Assembly: GCA_009785335.1 (NCBI GenBank)
Contig: WQWM01000002.1
Span: forward strand, 1 to 64,000
Direction: 5' to 3'
DNA from: Oscillospiraceae bacterium
GTDB lineage: Bacteria; Bacillota; Clostridia; Oscillospirales; Acutalibacteraceae
Length of the DNA: 64,000 bases
The translations under genes were made by a program, and so were the position numbers. The notes under the pieces are model-generated. The model was not told where the DNA came from and ran no database searches. It worked only from the letters and a program-made list of their open reading frames with translations. Shown in pieces: positions 16,024 through 24,881 of the stretch. Position 1 is the stretch's first letter. Every line of letters starts with the position of its first letter.

Positions 16024-16770
16024 TTACTTTGCAATTTGCTTTAGCGTCATCGCGTCCTGCGCACACTGCGCGGGGCTGTTGTCTTTCACAAATTCGAGTA
16101 TCGCTGCACCTGCATGCTTGCCCGCCGCAGCAAAGTAGGCCGCCCAATCGTCTGTGCCCTCTTGCAGGGGCAGGCGTGTGCCATCATGCCGCCACTGGAA
16201 CACATGCACGTAAGTCAACCAAGGCAGCACAGCTTGCAGCTCCTGCAAGTTTTGGCTGCGGGTGAGCTCAGGGTTGGGCTGCCAATAAGTCTTGATATTG
16301 CCTGCAGCTTGCAGAAAATCTACCGCACTGGTTGCATTGTCTGTCAGCGTATCACGGTGATACTCAAGGGCAACGGTGATGCCATGTGCGGCGGCCTGCG
16401 CGGCAATGCGCGTGGCATCGGCAACGGCAAGTTCGCGCTCTTCGGTCGTGTATTTCGCCGAGGCCTTGGTGCCTGCCCACACGCGAATGATAGGCGCATT
16501 CAGCGCAACGGCACTGGCAAGCACAGGCGCAAAATCTTGCCCCGCACCAAGGCGATAGTACGAGCCATAGCTCAGCACAGCCAGCCCAGCCTCGCGGGTA
16601 GCCTGCGCAACTTCACCAGCCAATGCAATGTCACCAGGCGGCACATGAATATCGCCGCCCCATTCAATGCCTTGCAGCCCGCATTCGCAGGCCACGCAGA
16701 TATTCTCCAGCCAGTTCAGGTTGCGAAATGTGATGGAGGTTAGCCCACAGTATTGCATGATTGTTCTCAT
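16024..16770 (-). CDS. Sugar phosphate isomerase/epimerase-like TIM barrel
   Basis: This 248-residue protein is of the xylose-isomerase-like (AP endonuclease 2) TIM-barrel superfamily. It has GLQGIEWGGDIHVPP near residue 35, RVWAGTKAS near 95, TVALEYHRDTLTDN (metal Glu in ALEYH) near 155, and VHVFQWRHDG (metal His/Asp region) near 195. Such proteins isomerise or epimerise sugars with a divalent metal. There is no signal peptide. The ATG at 16770 lacks a clear ribosome binding site; the ATG four codons later (16758) is equally possible. It follows the dehydrogenase by 117 bases of repeat sequence. Confidence 0.8.
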   Translation of the reverse strand: MRTIMQYCGLTSITFRNLNWLENICVACECGLQGIEWGGDIHVPPGDIALAGEVAQATREAGLAVLSYGSYYRLGAGQDFAPVLASAVALNAPIIRVWAGTKASAKYTTEERELAVADATRIAAQAAAHGITVALEYHRDTLTDNATSAVDFLQAAGNIKTYWQPNPELTRSQNLQELQAVLPWLTYVHVFQWRHDGTRLPLQEGTDDWAAYFAAAGKHAGAAILEFVKDNSPAQCAQDAMTLKQIAK

Positions 16771-16790
16771 TTCGTTGTTATTTTGATCAC

Positions 16791-16887
16791 GCCGCCCGGC
16801 CTCTTTCTCTTGCTAGATTAATGCACAGCGAAGCGACCGAGCTCCGCCGCAGGCGGCACAGCGAAGCGGCTTGCTCGCCGCAGGCGG
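16791..16887. repeat. Dispersed GCGAAGCG / CCGCAGGCGG repeats
   Basis: The spacer contains two copies of a unit: CACAGCGAAGCGACCGAGCT then CCGCCGCAGGCGG, and CACAGCGAAGCGGCTTGCT then CGCCGCAGGCGG. Similar GCGAAGC/GCTTCGC words stand in many other spacers of the window (526, 4910, 10811, 28325, 31020, 31200, 41935, 49335). The second copy runs into the stop codon of the dehydrogenase gene. Confidence 0.7.
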
Positions 16888-17841
16888 TCATGCCATGTTC
16901 TCCAGCATTTCTAAAGTTACTTCGTGCGGTGAAGGTTTGCCTGCCAAGAAATCCGCATGTGCCGCCAGCATATAGCTGCCCATGCGCGCCACTTCTTGGC
17001 CAGTGCTGCCTGCGATGTGCGGGGTCAGCACTACGTTGGGCAGGGTATACAGCGGGCTTTTAGGGGCGGGCGGCTCAGGGTCGGTGACATCCAGCACGGC
17101 GGTGCGGGCGGGTTCCTCCTGCAGTGCGCGGATTAAATCTGCCTCAATCACTTGCGCACCGCGCCCGGTGTTGATGAATGTGGCGTTTGGCAGCATGCGT
17201 TTGAATAAATCATAGCCGAGCATGCTGCGTGTTTTTTCGTTGTCAGGCAGGTGATTTGAGATTGTGTTGCAACGGCTGAAAAGTTCCTCCAAACAGGATT
17301 TCTCCACGCCGTCGATTTGCGTATAGGGGTCGCAGGCCAGCACGTGCACATCAAACTGTTGCAACAGCTGTGCGGTATAACGTCCAATCATTCCGCAACC
17401 AATCAATCCAACCGTGGCACCGTAATTCCCCGGTTGTGCATTGGTGAACTCACGCCCAAGCTGGCGTTGCTGCTGCTTCTGCATGGCTGCACTTTGATAG
17501 AAGCCCTTGTTGGCCAGCAGAATTTGCGCCAAACAAACCTCGGCCACAGGCACTGCATTGGCTGCCCATGCGCTGAATATCTGCACGCCGCAAGCCAGAA
17601 ATGGTCGCGCAAAATGCTGCACGCTGCCGGCAGCATAAAACACAGCCTTCAGTGCGGGGAAATGCTCGCGTACTTCATCTTCGCTCATGCTTGGCATGCC
17701 CCAAGTGCTGAAGATAAACTCCACCTGCGGCAAATGTTCCGGCGCGGTGAGCAGCGGCGATTTTTTTATGTCTTGCGCTGCCATAGCATACACGTTGGCG
17801 ATGTGCCCCGGCTGCTGGGTTAAAAAGATAACATTGTTCAT
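16888..17841 (-). CDS. D-isomer-specific 2-hydroxyacid dehydrogenase family protein
   Basis: This 317-residue NAD-dependent dehydrogenase has the cofactor loop GLIGCGMIGR near residue 145, the NTGRGAQVIEADLI segment near 230 (Arg of the active site), DVTDPEPP (Glu) near 258 and LTPHIAGST (catalytic His) near 282. It reduces or oxidises a 2-oxo/2-hydroxy acid. The start at 17841 has GAGAGGTAG upstream, which overlaps the end of the beta-helix gene (stop 4 bases before), so translation is probably coupled. It ends inside a dispersed repeat. The substrate is unknown; a sugar-acid pathway would fit the surroundings. Confidence 0.87.
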   Translation of the reverse strand: MNNVIFLTQQPGHIANVYAMAAQDIKKSPLLTAPEHLPQVEFIFSTWGMPSMSEDEVREHFPALKAVFYAAGSVQHFARPFLACGVQIFSAWAANAVPVAEVCLAQILLANKGFYQSAAMQKQQQRQLGREFTNAQPGNYGATVGLIGCGMIGRYTAQLLQQFDVHVLACDPYTQIDGVEKSCLEELFSRCNTISNHLPDNEKTRSMLGYDLFKRMLPNATFINTGRGAQVIEADLIRALQEEPARTAVLDVTDPEPPAPKSPLYTLPNVVLTPHIAGSTGQEVARMGSYMLAAHADFLAGKPSPHEVTLEMLENMA

Positions 17842-17845
17842 ATCG

Positions 17846-19459
17846 CTACCTCTCACATGGGCAGGAATCAGGCAGACGGGTCACGCTGGTGCTCGAAAAG
17901 CGCCAGATGTTCTTGCTGGTGCGCAGGCTGCGACCACTTTCGGTTTCAATGTTGCGCAGACGAATGCTTTGCACTGGCTGCATGGCATAAGGCGGACGGC
18001 GCAGCCAGTAGTTGCGGAATGTATCCCAAAGCAGCGTAACATACAGCGCATCATTGCCATAGGGATGGTTGGCACTGAAAATGGTGGGGCCAATGTGGAA
18101 AAATGGCGGCGTAAAGTTGAAACTGCGCTGGCCTGGGCCATCATAAATCATCAGGCCGTCAATGAGAATATTGCGCGGCATATAGGTTTGCATGCCAAAG
18201 TCGTGGAATCCATCATTCAGCACACTAAATAAAATGACTGCGTTGTTGTGCGTTGGCACAAAGGTTGAGTTGCGAACGATAACATCACCGTTCCAAGTGC
18301 TGCCAAAGTCACTGCGAAAATTAATGAGATTGTGTGAGGTGACGGTGGTGTTTTCCAGCAAAAATGTGCCGCCGCCGATGATGGCAATGCTAGCATGCCC
18401 GATTTCGGAATTACTCACCGTGGCGTTATATAGCCCGGTGTGGAAGTCAAAGCGCGAAAGGCTCACGTTGTTGAACACCACATTCTTGGCTTCGTTGGCC
18501 CCCATGATGCCCCAATAGGCGTTGTCATGAATGCAATTGAATTGCCGCACGTTATCAAACAGCAGGTTCACCACATTGCGCATTTGGATGTCGTAAGATC
18601 CATGCAGGGCGCGAATACGACCGGTGAAGATGCTGTTTTGCACGGTCACATTTGCGGCATTGCTAATGAGCAAAAAGCCAGTGTTGGGCGGTGCTTCACC
18701 AGATACCACATCAATGACTGCGTGGGTGAGGCCATCAATCAATACGTTGGAACGGAGCACGTTAATGCCCCGGTGGAAGTAGGGACTTTGCCAGCCCGGC
18801 TGTGCCTCAATGGTGGTGAAGTTCCCGCCGGTAATGATCAGCTGCGTCTGGTCAATGGGATACGCGCGCAGGGAAGTCACTTCGGCAAAATCCCACACAA
18901 TGGGGGTTTCGGGGTCAACGTTGCCGTTTTCGTCCACAATGAATTGGTCAACCATGCCACGGCCTTGGTCGGCATTAGCACCACGGCGGATATAAATACG
19001 TGCATTGTCATTGCGCGCAATCACCAGCGAGTGTTGCGGCAGCGTAACGCCGATGCTTTCTTGCCCGCGTGCGAGACTGTTGATGTTGCTGACGTCAATG
19101 TCAATGCCCGCATAACGCGATTGCACGCTGAAAATATTGTAACCATGCAGCCCAATGGGCACGATGTAATTATCCACGATGAAGTTTACGTCTGTCCAGT
19201 CCGTGCTGGTTTGAATGATGGCCGTGCGGCCGGATTTGCCGATGCGATAGGTTGCGCCGGGGGTGCCGCGCACGGGCAGATCTTGCTCGTTGGCATAGGC
19301 ATGTGCGGCGATGATGGCATCAAAGTCGCAGGTCACGCCATCGCCCACCGCGCCGAATTGCGCATAGCTGACATACGATGAGGGTTGCGCGGCGGCTGCC
19401 ACAGCAAAACTGGTCATAATGAGAACTCCGATCAAAATTGTGCTGATAAATTTACGCAT
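17846..19459 (-). CDS. Secreted pectate-lyase-fold (right-handed beta-helix) protein 1
   Basis: This 537-residue protein has a cleavable signal peptide (hydrophobic 6-23, AAAAQ). It starts with YAQFGAVGDGVTCDFDAI, the entry motif of the pectate-lyase superfamily (Pectate_lyase_3/GH28-like). About 300 residues of short repeated strands follow (VLIDGLTHAVIDVVSG, NVTVQNSIFTG, NVVFNNVSLSRF), typical of a beta-helix. Such proteins bind or cleave polysaccharides outside the cell. The C terminus ends in a Cys-Pro-Cys motif (SCPCER), as in its neighbour. It is about 50 percent alike to the next gene by eye, so this is a tandem duplication. No catalytic residues are assigned. Confidence 0.82.
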   Translation of the reverse strand: MRKFISTILIGVLIMTSFAVAAAAQPSSYVSYAQFGAVGDGVTCDFDAIIAAHAYANEQDLPVRGTPGATYRIGKSGRTAIIQTSTDWTDVNFIVDNYIVPIGLHGYNIFSVQSRYAGIDIDVSNINSLARGQESIGVTLPQHSLVIARNDNARIYIRRGANADQGRGMVDQFIVDENGNVDPETPIVWDFAEVTSLRAYPIDQTQLIITGGNFTTIEAQPGWQSPYFHRGINVLRSNVLIDGLTHAVIDVVSGEAPPNTGFLLISNAANVTVQNSIFTGRIRALHGSYDIQMRNVVNLLFDNVRQFNCIHDNAYWGIMGANEAKNVVFNNVSLSRFDFHTGLYNATVSNSEIGHASIAIIGGGTFLLENTTVTSHNLINFRSDFGSTWNGDVIVRNSTFVPTHNNAVILFSVLNDGFHDFGMQTYMPRNILIDGLMIYDGPGQRSFNFTPPFFHIGPTIFSANHPYGNDALYVTLLWDTFRNYWLRRPPYAMQPVQSIRLRNIETESGRSLRTSKNIWRFSSTSVTRLPDSCPCER

Positions 19460-19489
19460 GAATAATATCTCCTTTAATTTTGTGCTATT

Positions 19490-21100
19490 TTATCTTGCAC
19501 ATGGGCAGGTGGTTTCACGAATCACTCGCACATTGCGGAAAAAACGCTCACGCAGACGGAAGACGTTTTTGCTCAGGCGCACGCGGCGGCCGCCAGTGGC
19601 TTCAACGTTGCGCAAGGTGATTTCTTGCGTTATGCCGGGACTACTGCGGTTGGTTAGCCAATCCCACAACAGGGTAACATACAATGCGTCGTTGCCATAC
19701 GCATGCATAGCACCCAATACGCTCGGTCCTCTGTAAAACTGAAAGGGCAAAAAGCCGCCCAAACGGTTGCGCACAACATTCAAGTGGTCGTCTTCAATCA
19801 CAACATTCTCAATGAGAATGTTGTGCGGCAACGTGGTTGGGTGACCAAAATTAATGCTGCCGTTGTTGGCTGAATTAATCAGCACAGCATCGTTGCCCAC
19901 GGGAATGAAGCGGCTGTTGCGCAAAACCATGTCGCCATCCCAGGTTGAGCCGAAATCGTGGCGCAGGGTAACAAAATGCCAGCTGCGCACAGTACTATTT
20001 TCAATCAGCAGATCTCCGCGACCAATGAGAGCCAAGCTGCCATAGCCAATTTCTGCGTTTCTAATCGTGAGATTGTTCACACTGCGGTGAGCATCAATGC
20101 GCGAAAGCGAAACATTATCAAACGTAACATTGCGCGTGTTGTTGGAAGCATGAATACCCCAGCGATACCAGTCGTGGATGCAGTTGGTTTGGGTCACGTT
20201 GTAAAATAATACATTAGCGGTGTTCCAGTGTTGAATGTCATAGGTGCCTTCGCGCGCCCCTAGGCGTCCGGCAAAGGCGGAGTTTTGCACCACAAGATTA
20301 GCGGCGTTAGACATAGTGAGAAAACCGCTGTTGGGCGGCAGTTGGCCGGGGATTTCGTCCACCACTTCATGCACAACGCCATCCACCACAACGTTGGAAC
20401 GATCAATCCTCAGCCCTCGGGCAAAGTAGGGGCTATTCCAACCATTGGCGCTTTCAATGGTGGTGAAGTGTCCGCCAGTGATGGTCAATGTGTCGTTATC
20501 AATCGGGCGAGCATAGATATTCGTGATTTGCTCAAAAACCCAAGTGATGGGTGTGGTTGGGCACACGTTGCCGTTTTCGTCCACGATGAAGAAATCGCTC
20601 ATCGCTTGGCCATTGCCTTGGCCGTTGCGAATATAATGACGGACATCGTTGTTATAAGCAAACACAAGCGAGGGCTGTGGCAGCGCAATGCCAATGTTTT
20701 CTTGGTTTGCTGCAAGCGATTCTACTTGCCCGGTGAGGGAGAAGACATCGTAATGGCTAGTGACGTGAAAAACGTTGAAGCGATGATGCCCCTGTGCAGT
20801 GGTAACGACGGAATTATCGATGATAAAACTGGCACCTGTCCAGTCCGTGCTGGTTTGGATAATAGCCGTGCGGCCTGATTCGCCGATGTAGAATGTGCCA
20901 GAGTTCACGCGCACGGGCAAATTGTTTTCGTTGGCATAGGCATGTGCGGCAATGATGGCATCAAAATCGCAGGTTACGCCATCGCCTACTGCACCGAACT
21001 GCGCATAGGTGACGTAGATGACAGAGTTCGCTTGAGCAGCCACGGCAAAGCTTGCCACGATCAACAGGCAGATGAGAAGTGAGCTGATAAATTTACGCAT
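19490..21100 (-). CDS. Secreted pectate-lyase-fold (right-handed beta-helix) protein 2
   Basis: This 536-residue paralogue of the preceding gene has the same signal peptide style (MRKFISSLLICLLIVASFAV), the same entry motif (YAQFGAVGDGVTCDFDAI), matching blocks (AIIQTSTDW, FTTIE, NVLFYNVTQTNCIHD, FDNVSLSRIDAH) and the same ending (TTCPCAR). The two genes are 30 bases apart. It starts 3 bases after the DUF4874/DUF4832 gene, so all three are co-transcribed. Divergence is even along the length, suggesting an old duplication kept for two substrates. The Cys-Pro-Cys tail could form a disulfide or bind metal. Confidence 0.82.
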   Translation of the reverse strand: MRKFISSLLICLLIVASFAVAAQANSVIYVTYAQFGAVGDGVTCDFDAIIAAHAYANENNLPVRVNSGTFYIGESGRTAIIQTSTDWTGASFIIDNSVVTTAQGHHRFNVFHVTSHYDVFSLTGQVESLAANQENIGIALPQPSLVFAYNNDVRHYIRNGQGNGQAMSDFFIVDENGNVCPTTPITWVFEQITNIYARPIDNDTLTITGGHFTTIESANGWNSPYFARGLRIDRSNVVVDGVVHEVVDEIPGQLPPNSGFLTMSNAANLVVQNSAFAGRLGAREGTYDIQHWNTANVLFYNVTQTNCIHDWYRWGIHASNNTRNVTFDNVSLSRIDAHRSVNNLTIRNAEIGYGSLALIGRGDLLIENSTVRSWHFVTLRHDFGSTWDGDMVLRNSRFIPVGNDAVLINSANNGSINFGHPTTLPHNILIENVVIEDDHLNVVRNRLGGFLPFQFYRGPSVLGAMHAYGNDALYVTLLWDWLTNRSSPGITQEITLRNVEATGGRRVRLSKNVFRLRERFFRNVRVIRETTCPCAR

Positions 21101-21103
21101 GAA

Positions 21104-22480
21104 TTATTCCTTGACTTTTGTGATAATTTGCACGCCGTTGATGAACGCGGTGTCATTCATAAAGCGTGCTGCAATAGGCGAATCCGCTTGGCGAGCCAGC
21201 CGCAGGCCAATGTGTTGTGCAGTGGTGAGTTGTGGCAGCTGCACCGTGTAGGTTGCCGCTTGCATGCTTCCCAGTGCAAAACGGTCGTAACACGCAACCG
21301 GGAAATCCTCGCCATCCAGCACAAGGCTTAGCGCGTGGAAGTTTAGCGGTGCGGCAAAACCATTGTTTTGGATGGTAAAGCGCAGTGTTTCGTCGTCTAA
21401 TGCGAACTCCGTGACAGTGAGCAAATACCCCAAATGATGACGAATGTATTCGAAGGTGTTGATGTTGCCGTCGTCATCAAGCAACGCGGGATGATAGGGC
21501 AAGCCTGCTTCGCGTAGCTGTTCTTCGCTAAGCGTTTGATCACGCCAGCGATGCATGGAAAACCTGCGTCCGGGAATATCTTCGCGGTAGTTGTGCTCTA
21601 GCGAAAACGTGGTAAGGGAATATTGCAAAAACTGCTGCAAAATGGGCATCACGTTCATACTGTCTAGGTCGTGTGCACCCGGCTCGTCATAATACGTTGC
21701 TTGGCCCCAAGGCATTTCGCCATCGTTAATGCTGCGCCAAAAGCTGGTTTGCGCAGTTCGGCATTCTTCATCGTCGCGCCCCAGGAAAAAATTCCACCTG
21801 CCGTGGGTTTCGCCAATCATGTAGTCATCGTGCATGCCCACGCGGGCAGTATGATGCGGCAGAATTTTCGGCAGCAAATCAATGTTGCGCACTTGTACAA
21901 ACAGGTTATCGGGCACGATGTCTAGCAGCAGGTTAAAGGCGTCACCAATGTGACAGCTGTGGAAGTTTTGGTTGTTGTGTGCCTCGCCCCACAGACCAAC
22001 AATGCCTCCCTGCACGCAAAAAATGCTATCTTGCACCAACTGATGATTTTCGTTTATCCATTGGCCAATTTGCTGCAAATGCTCGCGCACTTGCGGCCAC
22101 GCTGCATCGGGGTGTGCTTCGTTTTGATAGGTAAAGCGCAGCAAGGCACGCACGTTGTTATCACGCAGTAGTTGCAGCATTTGCTCCAACTGTGCAAATG
22201 CCAGTTCGTCAAGCGGCTTTTCGTTGTACTTGGTCAAGTAAACATATAATTGAACAACAGTGGGGCTTTCTTCCCGGTATTTTTCAATGAAGAAAAGCAT
22301 TTTCTCAAAGGGGCATTCGCTATTGCCCGGGTAGGATTGCAGGGGCTGGCCGAGGGTGATGTAGTGTTCCATGCGCAGGCCGCGGTCGGGGTTTTGCAGC
22401 ATGGGGCGTGCCGTGGCAAGACTGTGCACGGGCAATGTGAAAGCAGTGGCAAGCGTGGCTTGCGTTGCGGTTGAAATCAT
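21104..22480 (-). CDS. DUF4874/DUF4832 protein, TIM-barrel glycosidase-like
   Basis: This 458-residue protein carries MLQNPDRGLRMEHYI at residue 27, the hallmark of DUF4874. A barrel-like region follows (VVQLYVYLTKYN, VRALLRFTYQNEAHPD, IFCVQGGIVGLWGEAHN, VGMHDDYMIG), then a beta-rich C terminus typical of DUF4832 (LRFTIQNNGFAAPLNFHAL). Families of this pair are uncharacterised but found with carbohydrate genes; Glu in LWGEAH and Asp in MHDDY are plausible catalytic acids (inference). The start at 22480 has AGAGAGGA upstream. The frame is open 128 codons further, but that part overlaps the upstream gene and reads as non-protein. No signal peptide is seen. Confidence 0.78.
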   Translation of the reverse strand: MISTATQATLATAFTLPVHSLATARPMLQNPDRGLRMEHYITLGQPLQSYPGNSECPFEKMLFFIEKYREESPTVVQLYVYLTKYNEKPLDELAFAQLEQMLQLLRDNNVRALLRFTYQNEAHPDAAWPQVREHLQQIGQWINENHQLVQDSIFCVQGGIVGLWGEAHNNQNFHSCHIGDAFNLLLDIVPDNLFVQVRNIDLLPKILPHHTARVGMHDDYMIGETHGRWNFFLGRDDEECRTAQTSFWRSINDGEMPWGQATYYDEPGAHDLDSMNVMPILQQFLQYSLTTFSLEHNYREDIPGRRFSMHRWRDQTLSEEQLREAGLPYHPALLDDDGNINTFEYIRHHLGYLLTVTEFALDDETLRFTIQNNGFAAPLNFHALSLVLDGEDFPVACYDRFALGSMQAATYTVQLPQLTTAQHIGLRLARQADSPIAARFMNDTAFINGVQIITKVKE

Positions 22481-22496
22481 GGGGGAGTCCTCTCTA

Positions 22497-23492
22497 TCAT
22501 TGTGCTGCAAGCAGTGTGTGTAGCAAATTCGTGCGCCAAAAGCCAAAGCGCAATAATTCTTCGCGGTCGGCAATGGTGGGGTCAAAAAACTGTTTGTAGC
22601 CGTAGCTGCTGCGCAGCAGTTGGGCTGCGTAAAAACGTCGCATATTTCGGCGATCTGCTGCGCTGAGAGCGCACACCGCTTCATACGCGTCAACATAGGC
22701 TTCAAGGCGATCTGCAGGCAACGCGCCATTGGCGCACTGTGGGTCAGCCAAGCTAAAGGAGCGAATGACCTCCCATGCGGCAGGCAGGCGACAAGCCCCA
22801 ACGAAATCCAACACGGCAACGATGTAGCCATCTTTGGTGAGCAGCTGATGGATGGAATAATCACCGTGCGTGTTGACGTAGGTCAAGCCTTCGGTGACGT
22901 TGGGCTGGGCAGCGAGCCAGTTTAAAGCACTTAGTCTAAAGCGCAAATCCTCCGCAATGCGCTCGCTTTGGGAATGCTCCAGACATTCGGCTTTGGCCAG
23001 CAGTAACCGATATTCCTGCTGCTTGGCCGGGATCTTATCTGCTGCGGCCCAAGCCGGCGAAAATTGCTGCTGCATGTCAGGTAATTCTCGCATGGCCCAA
23101 TGGATTTTCCCCAGTAACTGTGCGCTGGCTTGCATCAACCAAGGCGTGGCGCTGTGGCTTTGCGGGGCATCGCCTTGAATATATGCATGCACGGTGACTT
23201 GACGCCCTTGATTTGTGCTGGCCATTTCTCCGCTGTGCGTTGGGATAAAGCGCGCAGTGGGCAGACCTTTTTCACGCAAAAAATCGCACAAAGATGCCTC
23301 ACGGTGTACCGCTCGCGAATCAAAGCCCCGTTGATATTCCTTGATAACATAGCGTTGTTCATCTGCACATAATGCGAGAAAAAGGCAAGCGCTGCCTTGA
23401 GGGATCACAGAGATTTCAATAATCTCTAGGGCGTATTCTTGACGCAGGAATTGGCGCAGGCTGTGCTGCGTAAAACAAGACGTGTGCAGCAT
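22497..23492 (-). CDS. APH-type small-molecule kinase, possibly N-acetylhexosamine 1-kinase-like
   Basis: The 331-residue cytosolic kinase is of the aminoglycoside phosphotransferase/choline kinase fold. The N lobe has the lysine strand RYVIKEY near residue 47. The catalytic loop is THGDYSIHQLL (HGDxxxxQ, near residue 211) and the metal Asp is in AVLDFVGA (near 230). In bifidobacteria the N-acetylhexosamine 1-kinase NahK belongs to this fold and works with a nucleotidyltransferase. Here a nucleotidyltransferase gene lies 24 bases upstream in a GlcNAc-related operon, so a sugar-1-kinase role is inferred. Antibiotic or homoserine-type kinases are alternatives. The start has AAGGAG 5 bases before the ATG. 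Confidence 0.75.
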   Translation of the reverse strand: MLHTSCFTQHSLRQFLRQEYALEIIEISVIPQGSACLFLALCADEQRYVIKEYQRGFDSRAVHREASLCDFLREKGLPTARFIPTHSGEMASTNQGRQVTVHAYIQGDAPQSHSATPWLMQASAQLLGKIHWAMRELPDMQQQFSPAWAAADKIPAKQQEYRLLLAKAECLEHSQSERIAEDLRFRLSALNWLAAQPNVTEGLTYVNTHGDYSIHQLLTKDGYIVAVLDFVGACRLPAAWEVIRSFSLADPQCANGALPADRLEAYVDAYEAVCALSAADRRNMRRFYAAQLLRSSYGYKQFFDPTIADREELLRFGFWRTNLLHTLLAAQ

Positions 23493-23516
23493 ATGAACTC
23501 CTTTGTGGTTGCGCGA

Positions 23517-24881
23517 TTACCAGCCATATTTCTCCGGCCCCCAGGGCTTTTTGTGCAGCGTTTGCTCGGCATAAACGAGAGTGTTATCGGGCAGATCTTC
23601 TTGCAGCATCACGCCCGCACCGCAAATGCTGTACACACCCATTTTCACGCCGGGCATCAGAATCGCATTCACGCCCGTGCGACAATAATCACCGATGAAG
23701 CTGCCATCGCAGCCGGAGTGTTCGCCTTCTAGCCGACCTTTGATGCGGTGGCGGGTTTGGCCGTCGTCAAAGCGCAGGGTGCCGCACACGGTTGCCGCGC
23801 CGATGTCCACATTTTCGCCCACCACGCCGCTGATTTCCATGTAGTGGAACAGATATACACCATTGAATAGCACACCATCCATTTCCGCGCCGTGGCCAAC
23901 ATAGCACTTGTGGCCGATGGTGCTGCTTTCAATCAGGCAGCCGTCGCGCACGGTGCAGTTGTCGCCGATGATATTATCGCCGCGCAAGATTGCACCGTTG
24001 TCAATCCTGGTATTTTTGCCCACAATCAACTTTCCCTCAACCGTCACATTGCGGCCAATGGAGCTACCTTCGCCCAGCACAACCGCGCCGTCAACATAGG
24101 CCGTGGGGTGAATGCTTGCGCCCTCGGCCAGGCGGTTTTCCGTCAGCTGTGTCATCAGGCGGTTTTTGTGTACATTATTTGCTTCAAGAATATGCCATGG
24201 CTTGTCGATGTCCACCACAGGCTCTTTCGCTTCAATGGCAGCAACTGTGCCGCCATCGCGAATATAATCATTCAGGCTCATTTCAATGTAGCCTTCTTGT
24301 GCGGGCATTGCGCCAACCTCAACGGATGTAAATATCCCGCTGTTGTTGGCAAGCAGATTCATGTGTTCTTGCGCAAAGGCAAAGCCGGCAGCGAAGTGCT
24401 CGCCGCGACTGCGTGGGTGCCCCCAGCAAGCGTGAACCTTGCCATCACCCACGCTGCATGAGATAAAATCCTGTTTGCGGCGTTTTTCGCCGATGGGTGA
24501 AACCAACACGGCGGGCAGGGCGGGGGAGTTCACCAGTGCAGCAATGTCGGCTGGGCTGATGAGGGTGTCGCCATGCAGGGCAACAAAATGATCATCAATA
24601 TCGAAATCAGCGAGGTGAAGTGAGAACGCGGAGCCTTGTGACAAGCAATCGTTGATGACTTCTACTTCAACGTCATTACGAAAATGATTGCGAACCAGCC
24701 CTGCGTGCGTTGCAACGCTAACAATAATAATCTTCTTCACGCCCGCATCACGCAGGGCATCCACTTGATGGCGTAGCACAGGCTGGTTGCCCACGGGAAT
24801 CATCCCCTTGCTGCGCAGCTGAGCGAATGGCCACAGCTTGGTGCCGCGCCCAGCGTCGAGAATAACAGCTTGTTTGATCAT
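23517..24881 (-). CDS. NDP-sugar pyrophosphorylase, Rossmann plus left-handed beta-helix
   Basis: This 454-residue bifunctional-looking protein has an N-terminal nucleotidyltransferase domain (VILDAGRGTKLWPF with the GxGxR/K phosphate loop, MIPVGNQPVL, ALHGDTLI with the metal Asp). From residue 250 it has left-handed beta-helix hexapeptides (VLGEGSSIGRNVTVEGKLIV). The layout is that of GlmU/glucose-1-phosphate uridylyltransferases, making UDP- or dTDP-sugars. The second residue of the loop is Asp (ILDAG) rather than the usual Ala. The helical turns contain an insert near HYMEISGVVGENVDIGAATV. It overlaps the GH84 gene by 4 bases (ATGA). Together with the APH kinase downstream, this suggests conversion of a free sugar to a nucleotide sugar. 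Confidence 0.85.
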   Translation of the reverse strand: MIKQAVILDAGRGTKLWPFAQLRSKGMIPVGNQPVLRHQVDALRDAGVKKIIIVSVATHAGLVRNHFRNDVEVEVINDCLSQGSAFSLHLADFDIDDHFVALHGDTLISPADIAALVNSPALPAVLVSPIGEKRRKQDFISCSVGDGKVHACWGHPRSRGEHFAAGFAFAQEHMNLLANNSGIFTSVEVGAMPAQEGYIEMSLNDYIRDGGTVAAIEAKEPVVDIDKPWHILEANNVHKNRLMTQLTENRLAEGASIHPTAYVDGAVVLGEGSSIGRNVTVEGKLIVGKNTRIDNGAILRGDNIIGDNCTVRDGCLIESSTIGHKCYVGHGAEMDGVLFNGVYLFHYMEISGVVGENVDIGAATVCGTLRFDDGQTRHRIKGRLEGEHSGCDGSFIGDYCRTGVNAILMPGVKMGVYSICGAGVMLQEDLPDNTLVYAEQTLHKKPWGPEKYGW

